NCBI RefSeq assembly: GCF_017876115.1
Contig: NZ_JAGINO010000038.1
Span: forward strand, 1-49,786
DNA from: Azospirillum picis
Lineage (GTDB): Bacteria; Pseudomonadota; Alphaproteobacteria; Azospirillales; Azospirillaceae
DNA length: 49,786 nucleotides
Direction: 5' to 3'
Part shown: one piece after another, positions 17,701 through 30,968 of the stretch
Position numbering within the stretch: position 1 is the stretch's first letter
Layout: each line of letters opens with the position of its first letter
Translations under genes and position numbers: made by a program
The notes under the pieces: model-generated
What the model was told of the DNA's origin: nothing
Database searches by the model: none
Seen by the model: the letters and a program-made list of their open reading frames with translations, nothing else

Positions 17701-18275
17701 AGATCGACGAGCGCGGCAAGGGCCTCGGCCTCGGCCTCGCCATCGTCGAGCGCCTCGCCGGCATCCTCGGCCACACGGTCCAGGTGCGTTCGAAGGTCGG
17801 CCGGGGCAGCGCCTTCTCGGTGCTGGTGCCGCTGACCGACGAGCCGGTGGCCGCCCGTGCCGTGGTGGCACGCCCGCGCGGCCGCGACCTGCGCGGCGTG
17901 CTGGTGCTGTGCCTGGAGAACGAGCCGGCGATCGCCCGCGCGACCGAGGATCTGCTGTCGAGCTGGTCCTGCCGCGTCGTCACCGCGGTCGCGCCGGACC
18001 TCGCCCTGGCGAAGCTGGACGGCCGCACCCCCGACGTGATCCTGACGGACTACCACCTCGACCGCAGCCTGACCGGCGTGGAGGCGCTGCGAACCCTCCG
18101 GGCGACCCTGGGCAGCGACATCCCCGCCGCCGTGGTCACCGCCGACCGCGACATCTCCGTCCGCGAGGATATCGAGGCTGCCGGCTGCCGGCTGCTCTAC
18201 AAGCCGGTGCGGCCGGGTGCGCTGCGTGCACTGCTGGGGCAACTGCTGGCGGAGGGCCAGCGGATGGCGGGGTGA
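14781..18275 (+). CDS. Sodium:solute symporter-hybrid histidine kinase fusion (CrbS-like)
   Basis: A 1164-residue membrane sensor. Residues 1 to about 520 form a complete SSS (PutP-type) transporter-like domain with about 13 membrane segments. After a linker come a PAS domain (about 650-760, ENVPQGIAVFDEDW), a coiled coil, HisKA with His814 in AASHDLLQPLHAARLF, HATPase (NYLANAVRYT, DTGPGIPE, GLGLAIVERL), and a C-terminal receiver with Asp1090 (ILTDYHLD). This architecture is that of CrbS/MxtR kinases, which sense a metabolite during transport and control acs and acetate use. The ATG at 14781 has GGAAAG upstream. The LuxR-type regulator encoded convergently at 18418-19068 is the expected partner. 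The actual ligand cannot be read from the sequence. Confidence 0.9.
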   Translation: MESWFILAASLAYLLSLFAIAWYGDRTNPHGSERRTPWLYALSFGVYCTSWTFYGAVGRAATGGFYFLPIYIGPIVMIGLGWPILARIVRVAKSENVVSISDFLSARYGKSRGLAALVTIAAVIGLLPYIALQLKAISVSFEILAGSSIGADVNQMPGGTALLAALLMAAFAILFGVRSVSANEHHRGLMMAIAAESVVKLAAALGVGGVIAFAIFGTPATFFDAAARHPGFLELIRLDSIGADWWVACLLSGLAILCLPRQFHVAVVENTHSGDVRSSARLFPAYLVAINLFVLPVALAGLLLFPDGTTNADTFMVSIPLTQGWPWLALAAFIGGLSAATSMILVEMVALSTMICNDIAVPLLMALRPGDRRLRDDPAGILLLVRRSAVIVLVLLSYGCYRLIGPAFPLATIGMMSFTAVAQFAPALLGGLVWSRASRSGAFAGICAGFIGWAYTMLLPSFADAGWLAPSALREGPFGLTGLSPIALAGIAGIDPLTNAALWSLGPNLLLFVLVSLLTRPSTLERQQAARFMSLRHASDGEPHGPRGATLADLHDLAVRYVGQPRADAAFRRFTGVEDGDLQTALLIRTDGEAIQLTERLLAGAVGSASARVVVAGLLSDRRLSRTDARSIIDEASRAILKQHELLRATIENVPQGIAVFDEDWRVATWNNQFLVLLELPDGFVQVGTSLEEIVGLIDRRGEYGRNGEIETLLARRSDPRRRNRPDVYERVRPDGTVLEIATNPMPGPKPGGGGFVAVYTDVTERHRAAAALREANESLERRIGERTRALSEAKAEAERANRGKTRFLAAASHDLLQPLHAARLFLSALSERNGDTAIRQIDASLRSVEQILGDLLDVSKIDSGVVKPNPVPMRIDELLKPLGEEFTVLASRHGLGLRVVECSATVRSDPTLLRRILQNYLANAVRYTRTGRILLGCRRRGAFLSIEVWDTGPGIPEHKVPEIFMEFRQLDNEIDERGKGLGLGLAIVERLAGILGHTVQVRSKVGRGSAFSVLVPLTDEPVAARAVVARPRGRDLRGVLVLCLENEPAIARATEDLLSSWSCRVVTAVAPDLALAKLDGRTPDVILTDYHLDRSLTGVEALRTLRATLGSDIPAAVVTADRDISVREDIEAAGCRLLYKPVRPGALRALLGQLLAEGQRMAG

Positions 18276-18352
18276 GGTGCTTTGCCTCCACCCTGACCCT
18301 CCTCCACTCTCACGCTACGGCATGTACAGATGTTGCGTAGCAGCGGGAAAAA

Positions 18353-18410
18353 CCCTCGCCCCCCTGGCGAGAGGGAGGGGACCCATGCGAAGCATGGGGA
18401 GGATGAGGGG
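18353..18410. repeat. Palindromic repeat element, half copy
   Basis: This has the same layout as the left half of the element inside lutC. CCCTCGCC (18353-18360) pairs imperfectly with GGCGAGAGGG, followed by AGGGGA, then a perfect hairpin CCCATGC-GAA-GCATGGG (18382-18398), then GGATGAGGGG. It fills the gap between the convergent kinase and response-regulator genes. The rest of the gap (18276-18352) holds nothing I recognise. Confidence 0.7.
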
Positions 18411-18417
18411 GCCGCCG

Positions 18418-19068
18418 TCACTCCACCGGCGGCGGCGGGGCGGCGGACAGCGCGAGCTGGCTGGCCAGCACGGCGGCCTGCGTCCTGGTCAGCACGCCCA
18501 GCTTGCGCAGGATCGTCGTGACGTGCGCCTTCACCGTCGTCTCGGCGACACTCATCTCGTAGGCGATCTGCTTGTTCAGCTTGCCTTCGGCGATGCCGGC
18601 CAGGACGCGGAGCTGCTGCGGCGTCAGGGTGGCGGCCCGCTGGGCGGGGTCGGGGGCGTCGGTCTCCGGACCGCCATTGATCTCCGGAAGCCACAGCTCC
18701 CCATCCAGCACGGCATGGATCGCCTCGACGATCTGGCCGTTGGGGGCGGATTTCGGGACGAAACCGGACGCGCCATAGTCGATGGCGCGCTGGATCGTCA
18801 CCGGATCCTCCGACGCCGACACCACGATCACCGGGATCGCCGGGTGCTCGGAGCGCAGCATCATCAGCCCGATCAGGCCGCTCATGCCCGGCATGTGCAG
18901 GTCCAGCAGGATGACGTCCGGCGGGTCCCCCGCGTCCAACTGCGGCTTGATCTGATCGAAGCGCGACGCCTCCAGGATGACGGCACCTGGAATCCCCTGC
19001 CCGATGGTCTGGGTCAGCGCGGTCCGCATCAGCGGGTGGTCGTCGGCAATCAGAATACGGTTGGACAT
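18418..19068 (-). CDS. LuxR/NarL-type response regulator (CrbR-like)
   Basis: A 216-residue DNA-binding response regulator. The receiver domain has acidic residues at DD9-10, the phospho-acceptor Asp56 (VILLDLHMPGMSG) and the conserved Lys in FVPKS. The C-terminal LuxR helix-turn-helix (about 145-205) reads LTPQQLRVLAGIAEGKLNKQIAYEMSVAETTVKAHV in successive parts. It is most like CrbR/ErdR/AgmR regulators, which pair with SSS-type kinases. The paired kinase gene ends 142 bp away on the other strand. I chose the ATG at 19068 because the family begins MSNRILIADDH; a TTG two codons upstream is possible. Confidence 0.9.
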   Translation of the reverse strand: MSNRILIADDHPLMRTALTQTIGQGIPGAVILEASRFDQIKPQLDAGDPPDVILLDLHMPGMSGLIGLMMLRSEHPAIPVIVVSASEDPVTIQRAIDYGASGFVPKSAPNGQIVEAIHAVLDGELWLPEINGGPETDAPDPAQRAATLTPQQLRVLAGIAEGKLNKQIAYEMSVAETTVKAHVTTILRKLGVLTRTQAAVLASQLALSAAPPPPVE

Positions 19069-19195
19069 GGACAATCCGGGTTTAAAACCATTCCTCCAGT
19101 ATCCTCTTGCGGCCGCCCGTTGACAACTGCGCCCAATGCCGCGCGCCGATCTTTCTCAGGGGTAATACCAGTCATGCGAGCAGGCGGGGAGCCCC

Positions 19196-20209
19196 TCATC
19201 CGTCGGCGGACGGAAGGGCGCCGGCACTTGTCCGTTCGTGGATGGCTTGACGCCGGAAGCGGTAGAGTTCGGCCGGGCGCCCGCCGGTCTGGCTTTCGTA
19301 CCGGCCGGTCGGTTCGACGAAGCCGCCGGAGATCATCAGGCGGCGGAAATTCTGCTTGTGCAGCCTTTCACCCGACAGCGCCTCCACCACGAGCTGGAGT
19401 TGATGCAGCGTGAAGGCCGGCGGCAGAAGCTCGAACACGATGGGACGGTAGCGCAGCTTGCCGCGAAGGCGCTCCAGCGCCGTCGCCAGGATGCGGCGGC
19501 CGTCGCGCGCCATCGGCCGGCCAAGCGCGCGCGGCATCGGCCCGCCGACCTGCGCCGCCGGATCCATCCGCGCGGCGAGGTCGCGGTCGCGGAAGGACTC
19601 CACCACCAGCCCGGCCTCGTAGAGCAGCTCATAGCGTTCCAGCACCCGCTCCATGTCCCAATCGGCGCCGTCGAGACCGAAGGCCATCCGGGCGCGCTCG
19701 GCCCGGCGCAGGCGCGTCCCCTCATCCGGCGACGAGGCGATCCACGCGGCGAGCGCCGGGGCGATCACGCCATCCAGCAGCGGCGGCCGGTGGTCGCGCC
19801 AGTCCTCCCATGGGAAATGCTCGTAAAGGTCGCGCCATTCGGCCGAGGCGTCGCCACCCAGCGGGCCGTCACGCACCAGGGCGAGATAGCCGACCACCAC
19901 CGAGCGCGCCCCGCCGAACAGCTCATGCGGATCGCGATGGCGGTCGCCGAAGGTGTAGAGCTGCTCGACGTAACGCAAAGCCAAGCCGGACAGCCCCTCG
20001 GCCACCGCGCGGACGCCGTCCTGAAGGGTACGGAACCGCTCGGGATCGAAGGGCGCTCCGGGCAAGGCGTCGCGATGCGGCAGCGGCTCGTCGCCGCGTC
20101 GGTGCGCCTCCGGGACCGTGAAGCCGCTGCGCACCGTCACGACGCGTGGCGTCCCGCCGGCCACCGCCACGATGGCGACCGCCAGGCCGAGCTGGAGCGG
20201 CTGGGTCAC
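19196..20209 (-). CDS. NrtR-like NAD regulator (Nudix-derived domain plus winged helix)
   Basis: About 337 residues. The C-terminal part (FELLPPAFTLHQLQLVVEALSG, then NFRRLMISGGFVEPTG and GRPAELYRF) matches the winged helix of NrtR-type repressors of NAD metabolism. The N-terminal half resembles the degenerate Nudix sensor domain of the long alphaproteobacterial 'NAD regulator' proteins, with no intact Nudix box visible. Such proteins respond to ADP-ribose or related nucleotides. The start is uncertain: I use the GTG at 20209, where the family-like sequence begins. The open frame continues upstream through a palindromic repeat (20222-20361), which I take as non-coding. It shares its strand with gltA but is separated from it by that repeat. 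Confidence 0.75.
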   Translation of the reverse strand: MTQPLQLGLAVAIVAVAGGTPRVVTVRSGFTVPEAHRRGDEPLPHRDALPGAPFDPERFRTLQDGVRAVAEGLSGLALRYVEQLYTFGDRHRDPHELFGGARSVVVGYLALVRDGPLGGDASAEWRDLYEHFPWEDWRDHRPPLLDGVIAPALAAWIASSPDEGTRLRRAERARMAFGLDGADWDMERVLERYELLYEAGLVVESFRDRDLAARMDPAAQVGGPMPRALGRPMARDGRRILATALERLRGKLRYRPIVFELLPPAFTLHQLQLVVEALSGERLHKQNFRRLMISGGFVEPTGRYESQTGGRPAELYRFRRQAIHERTSAGALPSADG

Positions 20210-20221
20210 GGCAGGCGCACG

Positions 20222-20361
20222 CTTCTCCCTCTCCCCCCCGGGGACGAGGTCGGGACGAGGGGGAAACGCAGCGGAGGCTTTGCAGGATTTTCGAGGTGTA
20301 GTCCCCTCACCCTGCCCCTCTCCCCGATGGGGAGAGGGGACTTGAGCGCCGGGAGAGGGGA
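20222..20361. repeat. Palindromic repeat element between gltA and the NAD regulator gene
   Basis: A GC-rich block with several stems, among them a perfect 11-bp hairpin CCCCTCTCCCC-GAT-GGGGAGAGGGG at 20315-20339, preceded by GTCCCCTCACCCTG. Its words (CCCTCTCCC, CCCCTCACCCT, GGGAGAGGGG) are those of the elements at 18353 and within lutC. It probably ends gltA transcription as well. Confidence 0.65.
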
Positions 20362-20378
20362 TGCCGCGATCCGTCCGC

Positions 20379-21710
<1,332 letters not shown>

Positions 21711-21837
21711 GACCTTCTCGCACTCCTTGCTGGCCGGATGGCGGGCGACGCGCGGCCTCCCGCTGCCGGACCTTGTGGTTGGCCCGTCGTTTTCTGCGGC
21801 CGTGGCGCCGATGGCATCCGGCCGTCTTCTCCCGGTC

Positions 21838-21865
21838 TCCGATAGGGCGGTTTCCGATAGGGCGG
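21838..21865. repeat. Tandem direct repeat upstream of gltA
   Basis: TCCGATAGGGCGG occurs at 21838-21850 and again at 21853-21865, a 15-bp period. It lies in the 217-bp divergent promoter region between gltA and the small gene at 21928. It could be a regulator site or simple duplication; nothing distinguishes these. Confidence 0.5.
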
Positions 21866-21927
21866 ACCGCAGCGGAACACGCACCCGTCCGCGTCGTTGA
21901 CTCTTGCGGAAGATAGCAGAGGACATC

Positions 21928-22179
21928 ATGACCGACACGCCCCAAACACGCACCCCCTCCGAAGGAATGCCCTCTCCGGGGAAGGCGTCCGACGCCCCGG
22001 CGCCGGGTTCGGCCGACCATGACCGGACCTCGGCCGGACAGCGGTCCGACCGCGAGGATCTGCGCAAGACGCCGGGCGACGGCACCCTCCAGGATGCGAC
22101 CCCCGCCGGCCTGTCGTCGAAAGAGCTGCGCGAGCGCGCCGAGGACACGGAAGGCTCCGCCCAGCCCGGTACCGGCTGA
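21928..22179 (+). CDS. Small disordered hydrophilic protein (unknown)
   Basis: An 83-residue protein rich in Asp, Pro, Thr, Ser and Gly, with no hydrophobic segment and a likely intrinsically disordered chain. A conserved-looking tail reads LSSKELRERAEDTEG. The ATG at 21928 has AGAGGA at good distance. It is divergent from gltA. I recognise no family. The ribosome-binding site and codon use make it a plausible real gene, but its composition is also the kind that arises from shadow frames. Confidence 0.5.
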   Translation: MTDTPQTRTPSEGMPSPGKASDAPAPGSADHDRTSAGQRSDREDLRKTPGDGTLQDATPAGLSSKELRERAEDTEGSAQPGTG

Positions 22180-22182
22180 GGC

Positions 22183-22211
22183 GGGCATGGGCTGAGCCGG
22201 GCATGGGCTGA
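22183..22211. repeat. Short tandem repeat after the small gene
   Basis: GGGCATGGGCTGA occurs at 22183-22195 and 22199-22211 (16-bp period), starting just after the stop codon at 22179. No function is evident. Confidence 0.45.
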
Positions 22212-22241
22212 ACCGGGACTGGCCTGAGCCCGCTCCGCGGC

Positions 22242-27172
<4,931 letters not shown>

Positions 27173-27402
27173 TGATCGGCACCCGGACGGTACGGAGGGA
27201 CGGAAAGGGCCTTTCGCGGCGAACCGGCGTCGAGGCGGTTGGCCGCAAAGGATTGTACCCCGTAACGAACCATCCCGCCATAAGGCGGCGCCCCCGGGGG
27301 GCGAGCCGGCGGGACGGCACCGCTCCCCCTTCGAAGGAAAGGCGCGCATTTTGTCGCACCATTACTCCTTGTGCGGGCATTTATTATCAATGTACCTCTT
27401 AT

Positions 27403-27429
27403 GAGCGTGTTAAAGACGAAGACACGCTC
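27403..27429 (+). promoter_or_regulatory. 8-bp stem-loop in the leader of the RiPP precursor gene
   Basis: GAGCGTGT (27403-27410) and ACACGCTC (27422-27429) form a perfect 8-bp inverted repeat around an 11-base loop, 38 bases before the precursor start. It could be an operator or a 5'-UTR hairpin. The preceding ~50 bp are AT-rich (promoter-like). The remainder of the 27173-27467 gap contains a CCGCC-ATAA-GGCGG dyad at 27275-27288 and a C5G6 palindrome, nothing else recognised. Confidence 0.55.
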
Positions 27430-27467
27430 GTTGATTGCATCCAACGCGACAATCATGGAGAGAGACG

Positions 27468-27638
27468 ATGAAGCTCGAGAAGCTCGACGCCCAGACCCTC
27501 AAGATCACGGCTCCCCAGGGCACCACGATCGGTGACGCCCTGACGCCGGAACAGCTCCTGGCCGATCTGGTCAAGTATGTCGGAAGCCCGACCGCGAAGG
27601 CGATCCAGCCCCGCTGCGCGGTGTGCATCGCCGACTGA
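27468..27638 (+). CDS. Putative RiPP precursor peptide (C-terminal CxxC)
   Basis: A 56-residue peptide with a strong GGAGAGAG ribosome-binding site before the ATG at 27468. The N-terminal part (1 to about 38) looks like a leader: charged and amphipathic, with TPEQLLADLVKYVG as a helix. The tail, SPTAKAIQPRCAVCIAD, carries the only two cysteines (Cys50, Cys53) three residues from the end. It is followed directly by a radical SAM/SPASM maturase, an S53 peptidase and a B12 radical SAM protein, the context of a ribosomally synthesised, post-translationally modified peptide. I do not recognise the family. Cys-to-carbon thioether formation and C-methylation are the reasonable guesses, but only the context supports them. 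Confidence 0.78.
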   Translation: MKLEKLDAQTLKITAPQGTTIGDALTPEQLLADLVKYVGSPTAKAIQPRCAVCIAD

Positions 27639-27650
27639 TCCGGCGAATGG

Positions 27651-27678
27651 GTCGTTCGGGTTGTCCGGCCCGAATGAC
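27651..27678 (+). terminator. Hairpin between precursor and maturase genes (possible attenuator)
   Basis: GTCGTTCGGG (27651-27660) pairs with CCCGAATGAC (27669-27678), with one G-T wobble and an 8-base loop. It lies 12 bases after the precursor stop in a 190-bp gap, with no T-run. Such stems commonly protect or partly terminate precursor mRNA so that peptide outnumbers enzyme. Confidence 0.55.
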
Positions 27679-27828
27679 CGGGAGTGCCTGCGAGGGGCAG
27701 CGTTCACCGACGCGCATCGCGCCGTCGCCCCGGTGGACGCTGTCCTCCCCGCCGGACCCAATGGCTTGCACGACCGCAGCGAAGCGGCATGCGCCATCGC
27801 CCTAGACCGCGAACCCGACAGGTGCAGG

Positions 27829-29178
27829 ATGGGAATCAAGCTGTCGCGCTACAATCTGGAGGTTCCGGACGACGGCGGCGTCTTTCTTTTCAACACCTAC
27901 CGCGGCACCTCGGTCCGCCTTTCCGCCGAACAGATGGCCCTGATGAAGGAGGTCGCCGGACGGATGGGCGCCGATGGTGCCGATGCCGGCGAATGGTCGG
28001 CCGTCGTCGGTTTCCTGGTGGAGAACGGCTTCGCCGTGCCGGGCGACGCCGACGAACTGGCCATGGCCGTCGAGAAGTACGACACGACCGTTTCCGATGC
28101 CTCGTCGCTGTCGCTGGTGATCGCGCCGAGCCTGAAATGCAACATGAAGTGCTACTACTGCTATGAGGACAAGAGCAGCGAAGGCGCGCTCGACGCGGAA
28201 GACCTCGACTCGCTGCTCGCCTTCATATCGTCGCGCCTGACCGCGAACGGCACCTTGGGCATCACCTGGTTCGGGGGCGAGCCCCTGCTGTCGAAGCCCT
28301 TCATCACCAGGGCCGCCGATGAAATCCGCAGGATCTGCGACGCCATGGGCGTCCGCTACGCGTTCCGCATGGTGTCGAACGGCTATTTCCTGGATGCGGC
28401 AACCGCGGCGGAGTTGGCCGCCTGCGGCATCACGTCGGTCCAGGTGACCTTCGACGGCAGCCGGCAGGAGCACAACCGTGTCCGCAGGTCGAGCCTGGAC
28501 CACCGGCCGGGAGAGCCGTCGTTCGACCGGATCGTCGAGAACATCCGCTCCGCCAGCCGGCACCTCCGCATCCTGGTGCGCGTGAATGTCAGCCGGATCA
28601 ACATCGACCAGGTCGATACCCTGCTGGAGCAACTCGCCGCTGCACAGCTTCAAGACCACATCTCGAATGTGTATTTCTACCCGGTGTTCAATTTCAATGT
28701 ATCCGATGAATCGACGAACTACGTTCCAAAGGAAAAGATCCATTTCACCATGACGGATTTCGCCCGGATGGAGCGAAATCTGATCGACATGGCGACCGGG
28801 CGCGGCTTCAAGGTTTTCGTGCCGCTGATATTCGAAGCGGGCTATCTGGGCTGTTACGCGTCCGTCAGCAACGGCTTCGTCATCGACCATCGGGGACGCA
28901 TCCTGAAATGCGACCATGAACTGGGTGGCGGCGGTGCGGCGCAGACCACCATCCGAGATTTCACCGGCATCGAGGACGACGACGAGCTGCGCAAGTGGAG
29001 CGCCAAGCGGCCGGAGAGCAATCCGTCCTGCCGGGACTGCGTCTTCCTGCCCCTGTGCTACGCCCATTGCCCGCACAGCAACCTGGCGCTGCCCGACCAG
29101 CCGCCGCGCTGCCCCAGCTACAAGTACAACTGGAAGGACGTGTTCCCGATCTATCTCCGCGACCGCACCCCGGCATAG
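27829..29178 (+). CDS. Radical SAM/SPASM peptide maturase
   Basis: A 449-residue enzyme. Residues 1 to about 95 look like a PqqD-type/RRE peptide-recognition domain (LSRYNLEV, LFNTYRG). The radical SAM motif CX3CX2C is at Cys104, Cys108 and Cys111 (CNMKCYYCYE), with TWFGGEPLL as the next family signature. The C-terminal SPASM domain is complete: Cys342-X13-G-X4-Cys361, then CX2CX5CX3C at 401, 404, 410 and 414, and Cys428, enough for two auxiliary Fe-S clusters. Such enzymes make thioether or C-C links in peptides or act on small proteins. The start at 27829 has only a weak ribosome-binding site; an upstream in-frame extension is non-family sequence overlapping the precursor gene. The neighbouring 56-residue peptide is the likely substrate. 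Confidence 0.9.
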   Translation: MGIKLSRYNLEVPDDGGVFLFNTYRGTSVRLSAEQMALMKEVAGRMGADGADAGEWSAVVGFLVENGFAVPGDADELAMAVEKYDTTVSDASSLSLVIAPSLKCNMKCYYCYEDKSSEGALDAEDLDSLLAFISSRLTANGTLGITWFGGEPLLSKPFITRAADEIRRICDAMGVRYAFRMVSNGYFLDAATAAELAACGITSVQVTFDGSRQEHNRVRRSSLDHRPGEPSFDRIVENIRSASRHLRILVRVNVSRINIDQVDTLLEQLAAAQLQDHISNVYFYPVFNFNVSDESTNYVPKEKIHFTMTDFARMERNLIDMATGRGFKVFVPLIFEAGYLGCYASVSNGFVIDHRGRILKCDHELGGGGAAQTTIRDFTGIEDDDELRKWSAKRPESNPSCRDCVFLPLCYAHCPHSNLALPDQPPRCPSYKYNWKDVFPIYLRDRTPA

Positions 29179-29243
29179 CGCAGCCCTGCCGACACCACCG
29201 GCCACGACAACGCCCGCGACCGAGCGGGGGAGGAGGGAGGACC

Positions 29244-30854
29244 ATGGAAAGCCGATACGCATTGTCCGGCAGCGAACAGCCGCGTGCGCAGGATGCCGCA
29301 AGGGTCGGCGCACCGGCGGCCGACGAGGTCGTCCACGTCACCGTCTATGTGCGCCAGCCCGCCCCCCTGCGCAGCCTGCTGTCCGGCCTTGCGGAAACGC
29401 CGCCCTCCGGCCGCCTGGCGCGCCGCGACTTCCTGGCGCGGTTCGCCGCCGACCCGCAGGACCTCGACAAGGTCGCCGCCTTCGCCCGAACGCACGGGCT
29501 GCAGGTGGACGGCGTCGATGCGGGCAAATGCCTCGTCAGGCTGTCAGGTCCGGCGTCGGCCGTCGGCGAGGCGTTCGGCGTCGAACTCGCCCTCTTCGCG
29601 AAGGGACGCTTGCGCTACCGCAGCCATGTCGGCGCGGTGCGGCTTCCCGAGGACCTGAAGGACATCGTCACCCTCGTCGCCGGGCTGGACAACCACCCGA
29701 TCGCACGGCGCCTCGCCACCGTCTCGCCGTCCGATGCCGGCGCGCCGCAGCCGGGTTCCATCGCCCAGTACACCGCACCGGAACTCGCGGCGCTCTATAG
29801 GTTTCCGGACGGCGACGGCGAAGGGCGCTGCCTCGGCATCATCGAGCTGGCCGCCGGCTACCTCGAAACGGATCTGGACGCCTATTTCGCGGCGCTGGCC
29901 ATTCCCAAGCCCGAGATCGTCGCCGTCGGTCCCAACGATCCCGGAAGCGTCGAAGCCCCCAGCCACGGTTACGGCGAGGTGGTGATGGACATCGAAGTCG
30001 CCGCCGCCGTCGTGCCGAAAGCCAGGACGGTGGTCTATTTCGCGACGGAGAATTCCCAAAAGGGATTCATGGAGGTGCTGCACGAGGCGATCCACGACGC
30101 GGCCAACGCTCCCGAAGCCATTTCCGTCAGTTGGGGCGAGCCGGAGAGCGAATGGAGCCGGGCCGCCGCCGACCAGATGCGGCGGATCATCGCCGAGGCG
30201 GCGCTGCTCGGCGTCACCATCTGCGTCGCCGCCGGCGACGAAGGGGCGTCCGACGGCACCGGCGACGGCCACCTTGCCGTCGACTTCCCCGGCTCGGTAC
30301 CCGAGGCACTGTGCTGCGGCGGCACCCGGCTGGTCGCCCGGAACGGACGGATCGAGCAGGAGATCACCTGGAACGACCCCTGGTGGAAGCTGGCAACCGG
30401 CGGCGGCGTCAGCACGCTCTTCCCCATGCCGTCCTACCAGGCGCAGGCCGGGATCCGGCCGGTGCCGGCACCTCCCGCCGCGGTGCAGCCGACGGGCACC
30501 GCGGGGCGGGCGGTGCCCGACGTGGCGGCCAACGCCGATCCGATGACCGGCTACCGGCTGTACATCCTGGGAGACTGGCACGTCAGCGGCGGCACCAGCG
30601 CGGTGGCTCCGCTGTGGGCGGCCTTGGCCATTCGGCTGAACCAGGCGCTCGGCGGTCCCGTGGGCTTCCTCAACCCGATCCTCTACGGCCTGCCGAAACC
30701 GTCTGCGGCCGCCGCCTTCAACGACATCACCGAAGGGGACAACGGCTTCTACCAGGCCCAGCCGGGCTGGGACGCCTGCACCGGGCTCGGAAGCCCGGAC
30801 GGCGCCGGCCTGCTGACCGCGATGGCGGGGAAGATGGCGGCGAAAGGGGCCTGA
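29244..30854 (+). CDS. S53 (sedolisin/kumamolisin) serine-carboxyl peptidase
   Basis: A 536-residue pro-enzyme with an N-terminal pro-kumamolisin activation domain (about 25-165) and an S53 catalytic domain. The catalytic triad is visible: Glu245 and Asp249 in GEVVMDIEV, Ser452 in GGTSAVAPLW, and the oxyanion Asp332 in AAGDEGAS. The Ca-binding end reads FNDITEGDNG and GWDACTGLGSP. The start at 29244 has an excellent GGAGGGAGG site. Unusually there is no signal peptide, whereas S53 enzymes are normally exported, acid-active proteases. Its place between two radical SAM maturases suggests it trims the leader of the modified peptide or acts in its delivery; this is inference. Confidence 0.92.
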   Translation: MESRYALSGSEQPRAQDAARVGAPAADEVVHVTVYVRQPAPLRSLLSGLAETPPSGRLARRDFLARFAADPQDLDKVAAFARTHGLQVDGVDAGKCLVRLSGPASAVGEAFGVELALFAKGRLRYRSHVGAVRLPEDLKDIVTLVAGLDNHPIARRLATVSPSDAGAPQPGSIAQYTAPELAALYRFPDGDGEGRCLGIIELAAGYLETDLDAYFAALAIPKPEIVAVGPNDPGSVEAPSHGYGEVVMDIEVAAAVVPKARTVVYFATENSQKGFMEVLHEAIHDAANAPEAISVSWGEPESEWSRAAADQMRRIIAEAALLGVTICVAAGDEGASDGTGDGHLAVDFPGSVPEALCCGGTRLVARNGRIEQEITWNDPWWKLATGGGVSTLFPMPSYQAQAGIRPVPAPPAAVQPTGTAGRAVPDVAANADPMTGYRLYILGDWHVSGGTSAVAPLWAALAIRLNQALGGPVGFLNPILYGLPKPSAAAAFNDITEGDNGFYQAQPGWDACTGLGSPDGAGLLTAMAGKMAAKGA

Positions 30855-30907
30855 TCGCCTTCGTATTCCCGTGGCCGAAACCCCCACCGCCAACGGCCCG
30901 GCACAAT

Positions 30908-30943
30908 GGAAAATGTCCCCTCGACTGAAAATGTCCCCTCGAC
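30908..30943. repeat. Two tandem 18-bp units before the B12 radical SAM gene
   Basis: The 17 bases GAAAATGTCCCCTCGAC occur at 30909-30925 and 30927-30943. The unit lies between the peptidase stop and the next start codon. It resembles short terminal words seen in some insertion sequences, but no transposase is present, so its origin is open. Confidence 0.55.
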
Positions 30944-30968
30944 AGCCCCCAGGCACGAAGGTAACGCG

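Noticed and set aside
27173..27467. Sigma-54 promoter for the RiPP cluster under the LuxO-like regulator
   Set aside because: Candidate words such as TGGCCG followed by ATTGT have the wrong spacing and bases; no acceptable -24/-12 pair was found.
27577..27828. Upstream start for the SPASM maturase
   Set aside because: It would overlap the precursor gene, and the residues are Arg/Pro/Ala-rich without family similarity; the RRE-like domain begins at 27829.
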